Shown here: positions 49,074 through 57,422 of the stretch, piece after piece
Layout: every line of letters begins with the position of its first letter
How positions within the stretch are numbered: the stretch's first letter is position 1
Assembly (NCBI RefSeq): GCF_030718205.1
Contig: NZ_JAUZQF010000025.1
Span: 62,001-126,000, forward strand
DNA length: 64,000 nucleotides
Direction: 5' to 3'
Origin: Nonomuraea turcica
GTDB taxonomy: Bacteria > Actinomycetota > Actinomycetes > Streptosporangiales > Streptosporangiaceae
Position numbers and translations under genes: made by a program
Notes under the pieces: model-generated
The model's input: the letters and a program-made list of their open reading frames with translations, nothing else
Database searches by the model: none
Told to the model about the DNA's origin: nothing

Positions 49074-49142
49074 GTGAGCACGTGGCAGCGGCTCGGCACG
49101 ATCCTGGTCGTGCTCATCCCGCTCGGGGCGCCCGTTCCGTAG
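49074..49142 (+). CDS. 22-residue leader peptide
   Basis: A short frame MSTWQRLGTILVVLIPLGAP plus VP, starting with GTG 7 bases after a strong AGGAGG (49061-49066). It is mostly hydrophobic after residue 8, like a minimal membrane peptide. It ends 19 bases before the M20 peptidase start and sits directly behind a plausible promoter. It could be a translational leader or a stand-alone small membrane protein. No codon run suggesting amino-acid attenuation is seen. Confidence 0.5.
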   Translation: MSTWQRLGTILVVLIPLGAPVP

Positions 49143-49161
49143 GTCCCTTGGAAGGATTCCC

Positions 49162-50295
49162 GTGCTGATCACCGACTGGACCCGGCGGGCCCTCCCGGCC
49201 ATGCTCGACGACCTCAAGGCCGTGGTGGAGCTGGAAACCCACAGCTTCGACAAGGCCATGCTGGTCAAGGGGCTGCGCTCGATCCGCGCCCTGGCCGTCG
49301 ATCTGCTCGGGATGCCGGATGAGGAGGTCCTGCACGACTGCGGCCAGTACGGCGACGTCCTGGAGCTGACCTATCAGGGCACCGCGCCGGGGACCGTGCT
49401 CGTGCTGAGCCACTACGACACGGTCTGGCCCACGGGAACGCTGGCGGGATGGCCGTTCGCGGTGGTGGACGACAAGATCACGGGGCCCGGCGTGTTCGAC
49501 ATGAAGGCGGGGCTGGTGCAGTCGATCTGGGCTCTGCGCGGGCTGCGCGAGCTGGGGCTGCCGCATCCGAGCGTGCGGTTCCTGTTCAACGGGGACGAGG
49601 AGATCGGCAGCCCGGCCTCGCGCGATCACATCGAGGCGGCCAGCGCGGATGTGCTGGCCAGCCTGGTGTTCGAGGCGTCGCTGGACGGGGCGCTCAAGAC
49701 GGCCCGCAAAGGGGTGGGACTGTTCAACGTGCGGGTGACCGGGGTGGAGGCGCACGCGGGGCTGGACCCGTACGCGGGGGCGAGCGCCATTCACGCGCTC
49801 GCCGAGATCGTCACCACTCTGGCCGGGGCCGCCTCCCGGGCCCGCGGCACCACCGTGAACGTCGGCCTGATCAGCGGCGGCACCGGGCGGAACGTGGCGG
49901 CCGGGCACGCCAGCTGCGGTGTGGACGTGCGGGTGACCGAACCGTCGGAGATGGGACGGATCGACAACGTCTTCGCCGACCTGCGCGCCTCCGATCCGCG
50001 CGTCACGATCTCCGTGACCGGCGAATGGAACCGGCCGCCCATGATCCCGAATCCGGCCTCGCAGCGGCTGTTCAAGGAGGCGCAGGAGGTGGCGGCGGAG
50101 TTCGGATGGCTGCTGGACGAGGCGTCGGTGGGCGGGGCCAGCGACGGCAACTTCATCTCCGCACTGGGCCGGCCGGTGCTGGACGGAATGGGCGCGGTGG
50201 GCGACGGGGCACACGCCCGCCACGAACACGTCATGGTCGACCAGATCCCGGAACGCACAGCCCTGACGATCGGCCTCCTCACGGCCCTGGCGTAG
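49162..50295 (+). CDS. M20-family metallopeptidase (CPG2-like)
   Basis: A 377-residue cytosolic M20 peptidase related to glutamate carboxypeptidases. Metal ligands are in VLSHYDTVWPTG (His), GPGVFDMKAGLVQS (bridging Asp) and LFNGDEEIGSPASRD (Glu pair), with the last His in GAHARHEHVMVD. The dimerisation domain lies between KTARKGVGLFNVRVTGVEAHAG and about residue 290. It probably removes an acyl or amino-acid group from a small peptide-like substrate. GGAAGG precedes the GTG start. Confidence 0.88.
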   Translation: MLITDWTRRALPAMLDDLKAVVELETHSFDKAMLVKGLRSIRALAVDLLGMPDEEVLHDCGQYGDVLELTYQGTAPGTVLVLSHYDTVWPTGTLAGWPFAVVDDKITGPGVFDMKAGLVQSIWALRGLRELGLPHPSVRFLFNGDEEIGSPASRDHIEAASADVLASLVFEASLDGALKTARKGVGLFNVRVTGVEAHAGLDPYAGASAIHALAEIVTTLAGAASRARGTTVNVGLISGGTGRNVAAGHASCGVDVRVTEPSEMGRIDNVFADLRASDPRVTISVTGEWNRPPMIPNPASQRLFKEAQEVAAEFGWLLDEASVGGASDGNFISALGRPVLDGMGAVGDGAHARHEHVMVDQIPERTALTIGLLTALA

Positions 50296-50322
50296 CTCTC
50301 ATCCTCATCCTCATCCTCAGCC

Positions 50323-51366
50323 TCAGCCGAAGACGCGGTCGCGGGTCAGGTCGAGGGCGGTCAGGACGGCGCCCTGGAGGACGGCGTTGCCCTCGACCGT
50401 GCTCGCGCGCACCTCCGTCGGCGCCGGCGCGAGCTCACGCAGCCGCTCGGACACCAGCGCCGCCAGCTCGTCGCCGCCTTCGTGCCCCGTCTTGCCACCG
50501 AGCACGACGAGCCCGGGGTCGAGGAGCGTGGCGAAGGCGAAGGCGCCCTTGGCGATCCGGTGGACCACCTCCGACCGCCCGAGCCCGCGCAGGACCCGCG
50601 CCTCCACCAAGTCGCAGTACGGCACTCCGCTGATGTCCAGGAACCCGATCTCCCCCGCACCGCCGGACGCCCCCCGGCGCAGCCGCCCGCCGAGCACCAC
50701 GGCCGCCCCCACACCGTCGTCCAGCCAGAGCAGTACGAAGTCCTCGCTCCCCCGCGCCGCGCCCTTGCGGAGCTCGGCGATGGCGGCGAGGTTGACCTCG
50801 TTCTCCAGGACGACGGGCAGGCCGAGCCGCTGACGTACGGACCCCACCACGCCGCGCCGCCACCCCGGCACTTCGCCCTCCCCGGATATGAGCTCGCCAT
50901 CACGCGGATCCACCAGCCCCGGCGCACCGATCACGACGGTTTCCAGCACCCGCTTCCCCGCTGCAGCCGTGACCGCGTCCACGATCAGAGCCGCCAACGT
51001 GCCGGGTGAGGCGGAGTCGTCGATCGCACGGGTCGCCTTGCCGACGACCTCCCCGGTGATGTCGGCGACCGTGACGTTGACGGCGGAGCGCCGCAGATCG
51101 ACGCCCGCCACGTGGGCCCGATCCGCCACCAGCCCGTACAGCCGCGCGTTCGGCCCCCGCCGGTCCTCGCCGTACTCCCCCGTGACCTCAATGAGCCCGG
51201 CCACCATGAGCCGCTCGATCAGGTCGGACACGGTGGGCCTGGACAGCCCCGTCAGTGTGCGGAGTTGGGGGGCGGTCAGCGGGCCGCGCTCCAGCAGCAG
51301 GTCGAGGGCCAGGCGGTCGTTGATCGCACGGGCCATCGCCGGGGTCGCGGTCTTCACGGTCCCCAT
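50323..51366 (-). CDS. ROK-family transcriptional regulator
   Basis: A 347-residue ROK protein with an N-terminal winged helix (ALDLLLERGPLTAPQLRTLTGLSRPTVSDLIERLMVAGLI, about residues 18-57). The ROK kinase-fold body shows HVAGVDLRRSAVNVTVADI, VVIGAPGLVDP, WLDDGVGAAVVLGGRLRRGASGGAGEIGF and GLVVLGGKTGHEG. The zinc-binding cysteine cluster of classic ROK repressors is not seen. It is divergent from the MFS gene, with two direct repeats between them, so it probably controls that transporter. Confidence 0.88.
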   Translation of the reverse strand: MGTVKTATPAMARAINDRLALDLLLERGPLTAPQLRTLTGLSRPTVSDLIERLMVAGLIEVTGEYGEDRRGPNARLYGLVADRAHVAGVDLRRSAVNVTVADITGEVVGKATRAIDDSASPGTLAALIVDAVTAAAGKRVLETVVIGAPGLVDPRDGELISGEGEVPGWRRGVVGSVRQRLGLPVVLENEVNLAAIAELRKGAARGSEDFVLLWLDDGVGAAVVLGGRLRRGASGGAGEIGFLDISGVPYCDLVEARVLRGLGRSEVVHRIAKGAFAFATLLDPGLVVLGGKTGHEGGDELAALVSERLRELAPAPTEVRASTVEGNAVLQGAVLTALDLTRDRVFG

Positions 51367-51371
51367 AATAA

Positions 51372-51415
51372 TCAGGGAGCCTGCCTAAAACCTCTTTTCA
51401 TCAGGAAGCCTACCT
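51372..51415. promoter_or_regulatory. Two direct repeats between ROK and MFS genes
   Basis: TCAGGGAGCCTGCCT (51372-51386) and TCAGGAAGCCTACCT (51401-51415) differ at two positions and repeat at a 29-base pitch. Each contains the near-palindrome AGGnAGCCTnCCT. They are likely binding sites of the ROK regulator over the divergent promoters. Confidence 0.65.
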
Positions 51416-51430
51416 GTTAATTTTCTGGGC

Positions 51431-52660
51431 ATGAGTCCTCATCGTGCGATCGCGGCGGTGTTCGCCGCGCACGGCGCCGTCGCCGGCAGCCTGTTCACCC
51501 GCATCCCCTGGATTCAGGACAGTCTGGACCTCAGCCCCGGCGCTCTCGGCCTGGCGCTCTTATGCCCGCCGATCGGCGCCTTCGTCGGCATGCCGACAGC
51601 CAGCCGCCTGGCATACCGCTTCGGCAGCCGGGCCGCCACCCGCGTCCTGCTCGCGTTGTGGTGCGCTGGACTGGCCTTTCCTGCGCTCGCACCGTCGCCC
51701 GCGTGGCTGTTCGTGGTGTTCCTGCTGTTCGGGGCAGCCGCGGGCATGTCGGACGTGGTGATGAACGCTCACGCCGTCGTCCTGGAACGACACCTGGGCC
51801 GCTCGATCATGTCCGGCCTGCACGGCATGTGGTCCGTCGGCAGCCTGGCCGCCGGCGGACTCGGCGCTCTCGCCGCCAGCGCGGACATCGACGCCAGAGT
51901 GCACCTCGGGGCTGTGTCGATCGTCTTGCTGGCCCTCGGCGCAGCAGCCGGCCACGGCCTCCTTCCCGACCACGCCGGCATTCCTGGCAGCGGGGCACCC
52001 GAGCGCAAGCCCGCCGACGCACCGCTGGCGCCGCCACGGCACTTCGCTCTGCCCACGCGCGGGATCCTGGCCATCGGCCTGGTCGGGTTCTGCGCGACCT
52101 TCGCCGAGGGGGCCAGTTCCAACTGGTCGGCCGTCTACCTCACGGAAGTCGCCGACGCAGGCCCCGGGATGTCCGCTGCCGGATACACCGTCTTCATGCT
52201 CTGCATGGCGGGCATGAGGCTGACGGGCGACCGTCTCATCCGGCGGGTCGGTCCCGTGGCGGCGGTCAGGACAGGCGGAATCGTGGCGGCCGCGGGTGGC
52301 ATCGTCGTGGTCGCGGCACGTACACCAGCGCTGACCATGGCCGGATTCGCCCTGATCGGGCTGGGCTTGGCGGTGATCGTACCGCTGGTATTCACGGCAG
52401 CGGGCACTGTGGGAGCGACCCCGGGCGAGGGGGTGGCGGGCGTGGCCACGATCACGAACCTGTAAGGCATGATCGCCCCGGCCGTGACAGGCTGGCTCGC
52501 CGGCACGCTCGGCTACCCGGCGGCATTCGCCCTGATCACCGGCGTGATCGTGCTGCTGCCCCTGCTCGCCCCCGCCTTACGCCGCCCCTCACCAGACGCG
52601 CGCGCACCGCTCGCCCCCAAGGACCATGAGGAACCCGTAGACAGATGCCTCCCTGCGTGA
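51431..52660 (+). pseudogene. MFS transporter gene with one in-frame stop
   Basis: A 12-helix major-facilitator gene of the YbjJ-like type usually paired with ROK regulators (AHGAVAGSLFTRIPWIQDSLDLSPGALGLALL, LLFGAAAGMSDVVMNAHAVVLERHLGRSIMSGLHGMWS). The frame is intact for 344 codons, stops at TAA (52463-52465), and resumes in the same frame with GMIAPAVTGWLAGTLGYPAAFALITG, the expected last two helices. TAC (Tyr) to TAA would explain it. The product lacks helices 11-12 unless the stop is suppressed. A sequencing error is possible. Confidence 0.8.
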
Positions 52661-52689
52661 CTTCGGGCGCACTTCGGCGGATGAGCCAC

Positions 52690-52720
52690 CGCCGCACCCG
52701 CCAGGATGGGGGGTGCGGCG
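52690..52720. terminator. Bidirectional terminator
   Basis: CGCCGCACCC pairs with GGGTGCGGCG across an 11-base loop, with partly complementary flanks extending the stem. It lies between the converging MFS and secreted-protease genes. Confidence 0.65.
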
Positions 52721-52728
52721 TCGGCGGC

Positions 52729-53766
52729 CTATATGAGGATGGAACCGGACCAGTACTGGGCGGCAGCCTTGTAGATCGCGGCCGTCTCGCCGTCGAAGTA
52801 CGGCGAGACGCCGGTGTCGTAACGGTTGTCGCCGTCGGTGTCGGAGACGCTGATCGTGATGCCGTTGAGGTAGCCGGCGCGCGCGTCCTTGCTGTAGTGC
52901 TCCAGCCAGGGTGAGCCGAGGGAGCCTGTGCCGGGGAACGGGGAGTCGACGCCGATGGGCCGGTCGGCGGGGAGATCGGAGAGCGTCATGGCGAACGTCG
53001 GCCCGGCGGACCCTTCGAGGGTCTCGCCCGTATAGGACTTGGTTCCGTCAGGATTGGAGCCTGCCGGGTAACCGAAGACGTCCCTCGAGGAACCTATCGG
53101 CTGGTTCCAGGAGAAGCCCTGCCCGCCGACGTTGTCGCCGAGCCTTCCGTTGTTGGTCAGCACGCCGTCAGAGGACAAGACGACGCCGTTGTACACGTTC
53201 ACGAAGGCGAAGTCGCGGTCGTAGTCCTTGTACACGCCGAAGTCGTAATGGGCGAAGACCTGCTTTCCGACGTACAGGCCCCACGGGGTCGTGCCCTCGG
53301 AGTAACCGGGGATGAAGACCCACTTGTCGAACGTGGCATCAGAGCGCTCGATGTCGTGCACGCAGTGACCGGCCGTGGCGACGAGGTTGCGATATTGCGA
53401 CTGTACGGCGGTACCCGTACACCAGTGCGGCTGACCGTCGGCGCCGACGAAGAACACCTTGCCCAAGGTCGTGGGCAGATTCCCGGACGCCGAGACCGGG
53501 CTCGCCACCGGCGAGACCTTGCCGGAGATGCCGTCCTGCACGTTGGACGAGCGCTGTCCCTGGACCACGGTCTGCACGGCGTAGGGCGTGGCATTCTTCA
53601 GGTTGGCGGCCCCGTCGGCGAGCCAGAAGTTCGCTACGTCTCGAGCGACCGTCGAAGTGGCGGCCAACGGGGTCGACACAACGTTCGCGGCGTGAGCCGG
53701 CGCCGTGACGACGGTTGAGCCCAGCAGACCCAACCCGATGCCTAACGCGATCACTGTGCGCCTCAT
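52729..53766 (-). CDS. Secreted trypsin-like protein, catalytic Ser probably replaced
   Basis: A 345-residue secreted S1-fold protein: signal peptide (MRRTVIALGIGLGLLGSTVV, cleaved after AHA), a propeptide-like segment to about residue 95, then the protease domain. His134 in LVATAGHCVHD and Asp185 in DRDFAFVNV fit the triad. The serine loop reads GTGSLGSPWLEHY, so the GxSGGP motif has become GSLGSP and the usual Ser position is Leu283. Activity is therefore doubtful unless Ser282 or Ser285 serves. The C-terminal NGITISVSDTDGDNRYDTGVSPYFDG is calcium-loop-like. Confidence 0.8.
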   Translation of the reverse strand: MRRTVIALGIGLGLLGSTVVTAPAHAANVVSTPLAATSTVARDVANFWLADGAANLKNATPYAVQTVVQGQRSSNVQDGISGKVSPVASPVSASGNLPTTLGKVFFVGADGQPHWCTGTAVQSQYRNLVATAGHCVHDIERSDATFDKWVFIPGYSEGTTPWGLYVGKQVFAHYDFGVYKDYDRDFAFVNVYNGVVLSSDGVLTNNGRLGDNVGGQGFSWNQPIGSSRDVFGYPAGSNPDGTKSYTGETLEGSAGPTFAMTLSDLPADRPIGVDSPFPGTGSLGSPWLEHYSKDARAGYLNGITISVSDTDGDNRYDTGVSPYFDGETAAIYKAAAQYWSGSILI

Positions 53767-54154
53767 ATTGATCTCCCCATTCAGGCACGGGCGTCCTGCA
53801 CGACGCCCTCGTCAGCATGAAAACCCGGCCCGAGTGATCAACCCGGCCGATCCGAGGATGATCGTAACTGGCACGGGAAGCGACGTGAAGACATTTCTCG
53901 ATCACATGTTCGACATGAACATCACCAAGACACTCGTGCGATCAGCGATGGCTGTCGAACCGCTGGTCGTCGACGTGGTGACGCAAGAGTTGACCGGTCG
54001 TGCTGGTTCCTGTGAGTTTGCTGGCAATTGCGCCGATGTACTGATAGGTGATCTCCCGCCCTGCGTCCAGCTCTGGACAAGCCCACCCATGAACGGTGGT
54101 GCAGCAGCGCGACGTCGTCCCGGGTGGCAACGCGGACATCGGCCGGTCTCGCAG
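53767..54154. other. Intergenic region without supported gene
   Basis: A 388-base stretch between two minus-strand genes. It includes the promoter region of the secreted protease. Short open frames occur on both strands but none has a ribosome site together with protein-like sequence. No terminator or repeat stands out. Confidence 0.5.
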
Positions 54155-54814
54155 TCAACTGATGCGCGGTCGGCCGCGAACGAGGTCCGGATCGTTGACG
54201 GCGGGGACGCAGACGACGGGCGGGCCGAGGTCCAGGATTTCTGTTCTCGTCTTCGTGAAGCCGGCGTCCTGGAGCAGAGTCGTGATGTTGCGGGCGGCCT
54301 CGAGTGAGGTACTCCTTGTAGCTCCTGGGCAGCGGGGCTGGGAGGCGATGGCGATGCGTCCGCCGGGCGTCAGCCGCCGGCGCAGGTCGTCGAGCCGCTC
54401 AGCCGGCGCCGTCCAGAACCCGAGAGAGTTGACGGCCAGGATGATGTCGAAGGGGCCGTCGAGAGCGGGCGGCAGTTGTTCGACGCTGCCCAGGGTGAGC
54501 GTGACGCGTCCGGCCTGGACAGCGGCGGCGTTACGCTTGGTCGCCTGTCGGAGCATCACGTCGGAGCGGTCGACGCCATAGACGTGCCCCGAGGGACCGA
54601 CGCGGCGGCTCAGCTCGGCGATGGCGAGACCGGGACCGAAGCCGATCTCCAGAACCCGGTCGGTGGGCCGCACGTCGAGCAGAGAGACGACCCAGCTGTT
54701 GCGCTGCCGGTTGGAGGCGCGGTGAGCCATAACCCAGCCGGCCACGTTCCCGGCCGTGCCACGGGGGTGACCGAACTGGCGGACAAGGGCGAGGATGGAC
54801 CGCTTCAGCGTCAT
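54155..54814 (-). CDS. SAM-dependent methyltransferase
   Basis: A 219-residue class I methyltransferase. Motif I is RVLEIGFGPGLAIAELSRRV (about residues 53-72), motif II/acidic loop VYGVDRSDVMLRQA, and the post-I segment FDIILAVNSLGFWTAPAERLDDLRRRLTPGGRIAIA. It has the UbiE/small-molecule type layout. The ATG at 54814 is preferred to an open frame starting at 54871 that crosses the operator. It is divergent from a broken MerR gene, probably its former regulator. Confidence 0.85.
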   Translation of the reverse strand: MTLKRSILALVRQFGHPRGTAGNVAGWVMAHRASNRQRNSWVVSLLDVRPTDRVLEIGFGPGLAIAELSRRVGPSGHVYGVDRSDVMLRQATKRNAAAVQAGRVTLTLGSVEQLPPALDGPFDIILAVNSLGFWTAPAERLDDLRRRLTPGGRIAIASQPRCPGATRSTSLEAARNITTLLQDAGFTKTRTEILDLGPPVVCVPAVNDPDLVRGRPRIS

Positions 54815-54865
54815 GGCGTACTCACCGTTCCCCGGGTTTCTGTCTCCACGGGCGACATCCAACGC

Positions 54866-54883
54866 CTTCAAGTACGCTTGAAG
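54866..54883. promoter_or_regulatory. MerR-type operator palindrome
   Basis: CTTCAAG-TACG-CTTGAAG is a perfect 7-4-7 palindrome. It lies 52 bases upstream of the methyltransferase and 35 bases upstream of the MerR pseudogene, as expected for a MerR-family regulator that acts on a divergent target. Confidence 0.7.
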
Positions 54884-54917
54884 TCAAGCCGTCCGAGCTC
54901 GAGGTGGTGGAGAGCGA

Positions 54918-55328
54918 TTGCTGACCATCGGGGAGTTTGCGGGTCACGCCGGTGTCGCCACCTCGGCGCTGCGCTACTAGGAGGAGCTCGGCCTGCTTCC
55001 CGCGCCCGCCAGAATCTCGGGGCAGCGGCGCTACCAGGAATCGGCGGTCGCGCTGGTCGGCATCATCCTGCTCCTGCGTGACGTCGGATCCTCGCTGGCC
55101 GAGCAGAAGGCGCTCATGACCACGAGTGGGATCGCGCCGGATGAGTGGCGACGGCTCGCTCAGCACAAGCTGGCCGAACTCGACGACCAGATCGCCAAAG
55201 CGCAGTCCGCCCGCGAGGCCATCGAACACGGCCTGCGCTGCCGCCACGAGGACATCGTGCAATGCCCCAACTTCCGCAGCCTCATCACCGCCCGCCTGGC
55301 CGGCCAGTCGGAAGCCCACTCGCACTAA
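54918..55328 (+). pseudogene. MerR-family regulator gene with one in-frame stop
   Basis: From a TTG at 54918 (GGAG upstream) the frame reads LLTIGEFAGHAGVATSALRY, then TAG (54978-54980), then EELGLLPAPARISGQRRYQE and on through a 136-codon MerR protein to 55328. Homologues read RYYEELGLL, so TAC (Tyr) to TAG accounts for the stop. Cysteines near the C-terminus (HGLRCRHEDIVQCPNF) are the usual ones of this small MerR type. The regulator is inactive unless the stop is suppressed. A sequencing error is possible. Confidence 0.82.
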
Positions 55329-55332
55329 CAAG

Positions 55333-56688
55333 CTAGTGGTGCCGCGCCGGGTTGCGTCCCTCGCGGATGGACACCGAATTGGCATGAGCGGGAAAGCCCT
55401 CGTGCTCCGCCAACGTGCGGATCGTGGGGGCGAGCCGCCAGAACCCCTCCTCCCCCAGCCTGGCGACCGCGATGCGCGTCAGGTACGTGTGGACGGAGAC
55501 GCCGCTGACCACTTTCGCGAACCCAGTGGTGGGGAGCGTCGCCGGGGTGCCGATCGCGAAGTTGGAGGCAGCCATCGTGGTCCACTGGCCGAGCAGGACC
55601 GTGCCCGCATGCCGTACGAGCGCAAGCCAGGCCTCCGGATCGGCCACGGCCAGCTGAAGGTGCTCGGGTGCGTAGGTGTTGGCGATGTCCATCGCCTCCT
55701 GCGGCGACCCGGCGAGCACGATGCCGCCGTTGTCGTGGATCGAGGCCCGCGCGTAGTCACGCCGAGGGGCGGGCAGGGCCGCAATCTGCTTGGCGACCTC
55801 CTCGGCGGCCCGTCTGAGCACGCCGAGGTCGGTGCCCACGAGGACCGCGGAGGAGTCGGAGCCGTGCTCGGCCTCGTTGACCAGATCCGCTGCCAGTAGC
55901 ACAGGATCGGCTTGCGCGTCGCAGACGATCAGCGAGTCTGTCGGGCCGTAACCGACTTCGACCACGCAGCCGAGGCGCTGGACTTCCGTCATGGCGGCGC
56001 TCACGGCCGGGCTGCCAGGGCCGACGATCTTCCGGACTGCGGCGATCGTCTCGGTCCCACAGGCGAGGGCGGCGATCCCGGCAGGACCGTTGCAGCGATA
56101 GATCTCCGTGATTCCCAAAGCGTCGGCCGCGGCGAGCACAGCAGGATCGACGCGGCCACCGGTGCCAGGAGTCGGTGGTACGACCAGAGCAATGCGCCGC
56201 ACTCCCGCTACCACCGCGGGCGTCGCCACCATGATCGCCACTGAGGGGAACGATCCCTTGCCCGCCGGCACGTACAGACCGGTGCTTTCCACCGGTTTGA
56301 CGAGCTCACCGAGTTGGATGCCGCCTACCTCGTCACGCCACCCCGCTCGGGCCAGCGCCGCCTCGTTGAACGCCCGGACCTGCGCGACAGCAACCTTGAT
56401 CGCCTCGATCGTCCGGGTGGGCAGCGAAGCGACGGCCTGCCGAACCTCCTGCTCGCTCACCCGCAGGCCCGCAGGCTCGACGTCGACGCCGTCGAACCGC
56501 GCCAGCGCCTCCACCAGCGCCTTGTCGCCTTCGGACCGCACGCGCTCGACCAGCTCGGCGATGGCCCGGGCCAGTTCCCCATGCGGGCCGAGGCGGTCAG
56601 CGACGCCACCCCGGCTGAACAGCCTGTGGCGCTCGGCATCGTCGGCCTCCCGCCAGTCGATGACGGCGGGGGACGTGATGGAGGTCAT
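55333..56688 (-). CDS. hisD: Histidinol dehydrogenase family protein
   Basis: A 451-residue HisD-family NAD-dependent enzyme. Diagnostic parts are GLYVPAGKGSFPSVAIMVATPAVVAGV, RCNGPAGIAALACGTETI, KIVGPGSP, DLVNEAEHGSDSSAVLV and EHLQLAV. Histidinol oxidation is the classic reaction. However, no other his gene is near and a TetR gene is divergent, so a catabolic role is possible, as in the HisD-like sulfopropanediol dehydrogenases. The ATG at 56688 follows GGGAG by 7 bases; the open frame extends to a TTG at 56709. Confidence 0.88.
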   Translation of the reverse strand: MTSITSPAVIDWREADDAERHRLFSRGGVADRLGPHGELARAIAELVERVRSEGDKALVEALARFDGVDVEPAGLRVSEQEVRQAVASLPTRTIEAIKVAVAQVRAFNEAALARAGWRDEVGGIQLGELVKPVESTGLYVPAGKGSFPSVAIMVATPAVVAGVRRIALVVPPTPGTGGRVDPAVLAAADALGITEIYRCNGPAGIAALACGTETIAAVRKIVGPGSPAVSAAMTEVQRLGCVVEVGYGPTDSLIVCDAQADPVLLAADLVNEAEHGSDSSAVLVGTDLGVLRRAAEEVAKQIAALPAPRRDYARASIHDNGGIVLAGSPQEAMDIANTYAPEHLQLAVADPEAWLALVRHAGTVLLGQWTTMAASNFAIGTPATLPTTGFAKVVSGVSVHTYLTRIAVARLGEEGFWRLAPTIRTLAEHEGFPAHANSVSIREGRNPARHH

Positions 56689-56714
56689 GGCTGGACTCCC
56701 GTCGCTCAACTCAT

Positions 56715-56734
56715 GTTTGAACGAGCGTTCAAAC
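56715..56734. promoter_or_regulatory. TetR operator between hisD and the TetR gene
   Basis: GTTTGAACG-AG-CGTTCAAAC is a perfect 9-2-9 palindrome of the form typical for TetR-family operators. It sits 27 bases upstream of hisD and 56 bases upstream of the TetR gene. Confidence 0.8.
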
Positions 56735-56789
56735 TATCTCGGCTTGTGTCAATCTTCCACACGCGAACGGCATCCGCCATGATGGCTGT

Positions 56790-57407
56790 GTGAACGCACG
56801 CAGCCGATCGGATCACCGCCGCGCGGAGATGGTCGCGGCCGCCCATGAAACGATCTCCGATTTCGGCCTCCCCGCGCTCTCCATCAGGGGGATCGCAGCA
56901 AAGATCGGCATGTCACCGGGTTCCGTGCTCTACCATTACCCGGACATCGCCGACCTGTTGTACGACGTGCATCGCACGCTGGTCGACCGCTACGCGACCC
57001 GCCGCGTGCACACCACGGCGGCCATCCCAGAGCCGCCGCGAAAGATTGTGCATGCGTTCAGATCCGGACTCCCCTCCGGGCCCGACGACGAGGTGTGCAA
57101 GGTCCTTTACGAGCTGCATGACCTCGGCTCCCGCCACGACCGCCACGCCGCCCTGATGACGTCCCTGTGGGATCGGGAGAAGCTGCTCTTCGAGTCGATC
57201 GTGGTGGCCGGGATCGCCTCCGGCGATTTTCACCCCCGCAGGTCTCCGGGCGAGCTGGCGGCCTCGTTCCTGGCCATGGAGGACGGGCTTGGCCTGCACA
57301 TCGTCAGCCAAAACGCCTCCCTGTCCGTCCCGATGGCGCTCGATCTGCTCGTCTCGTTCGCCTCGGCGGAGCTGGGCTTGGATCTGCCCCGCCCCGCGCT
57401 GCGATGA
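56790..57407 (+). CDS. TetR-family regulator divergent from hisD
   Basis: A 205-residue TetR regulator: RRAEMVAAAHETISDFGLPALSIRGIAAKIGMSPGSVLYHYPDIADLL is the HTH domain (residues 10-57). The ligand domain ends with a ELAASFLAMEDGLGLHIVSQNASLS segment of the BetI/AcrR-like type. The GTG at 56790 is the first workable start. It likely represses itself and hisD through the palindrome in between. It converges with the UDP-glucose dehydrogenase gene. Confidence 0.88.
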   Translation: MNARSRSDHRRAEMVAAAHETISDFGLPALSIRGIAAKIGMSPGSVLYHYPDIADLLYDVHRTLVDRYATRRVHTTAAIPEPPRKIVHAFRSGLPSGPDDEVCKVLYELHDLGSRHDRHAALMTSLWDREKLLFESIVVAGIASGDFHPRRSPGELAASFLAMEDGLGLHIVSQNASLSVPMALDLLVSFASAELGLDLPRPALR

Positions 57408-57422
57408 CCGGTCATGGTCGCA

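Noticed and set aside
50300..50330. CTCATC microsatellite-like run at the end of the ROK gene
   Set aside because: A few imperfect six-base units only; too short to call a repeat feature and mostly explained by coding sequence.
53902..54139. Short open frames on both strands in the spacer between protease and methyltransferase
   Set aside because: None combines a ribosome site with ordered sequence, and they overlap one another in different frames.
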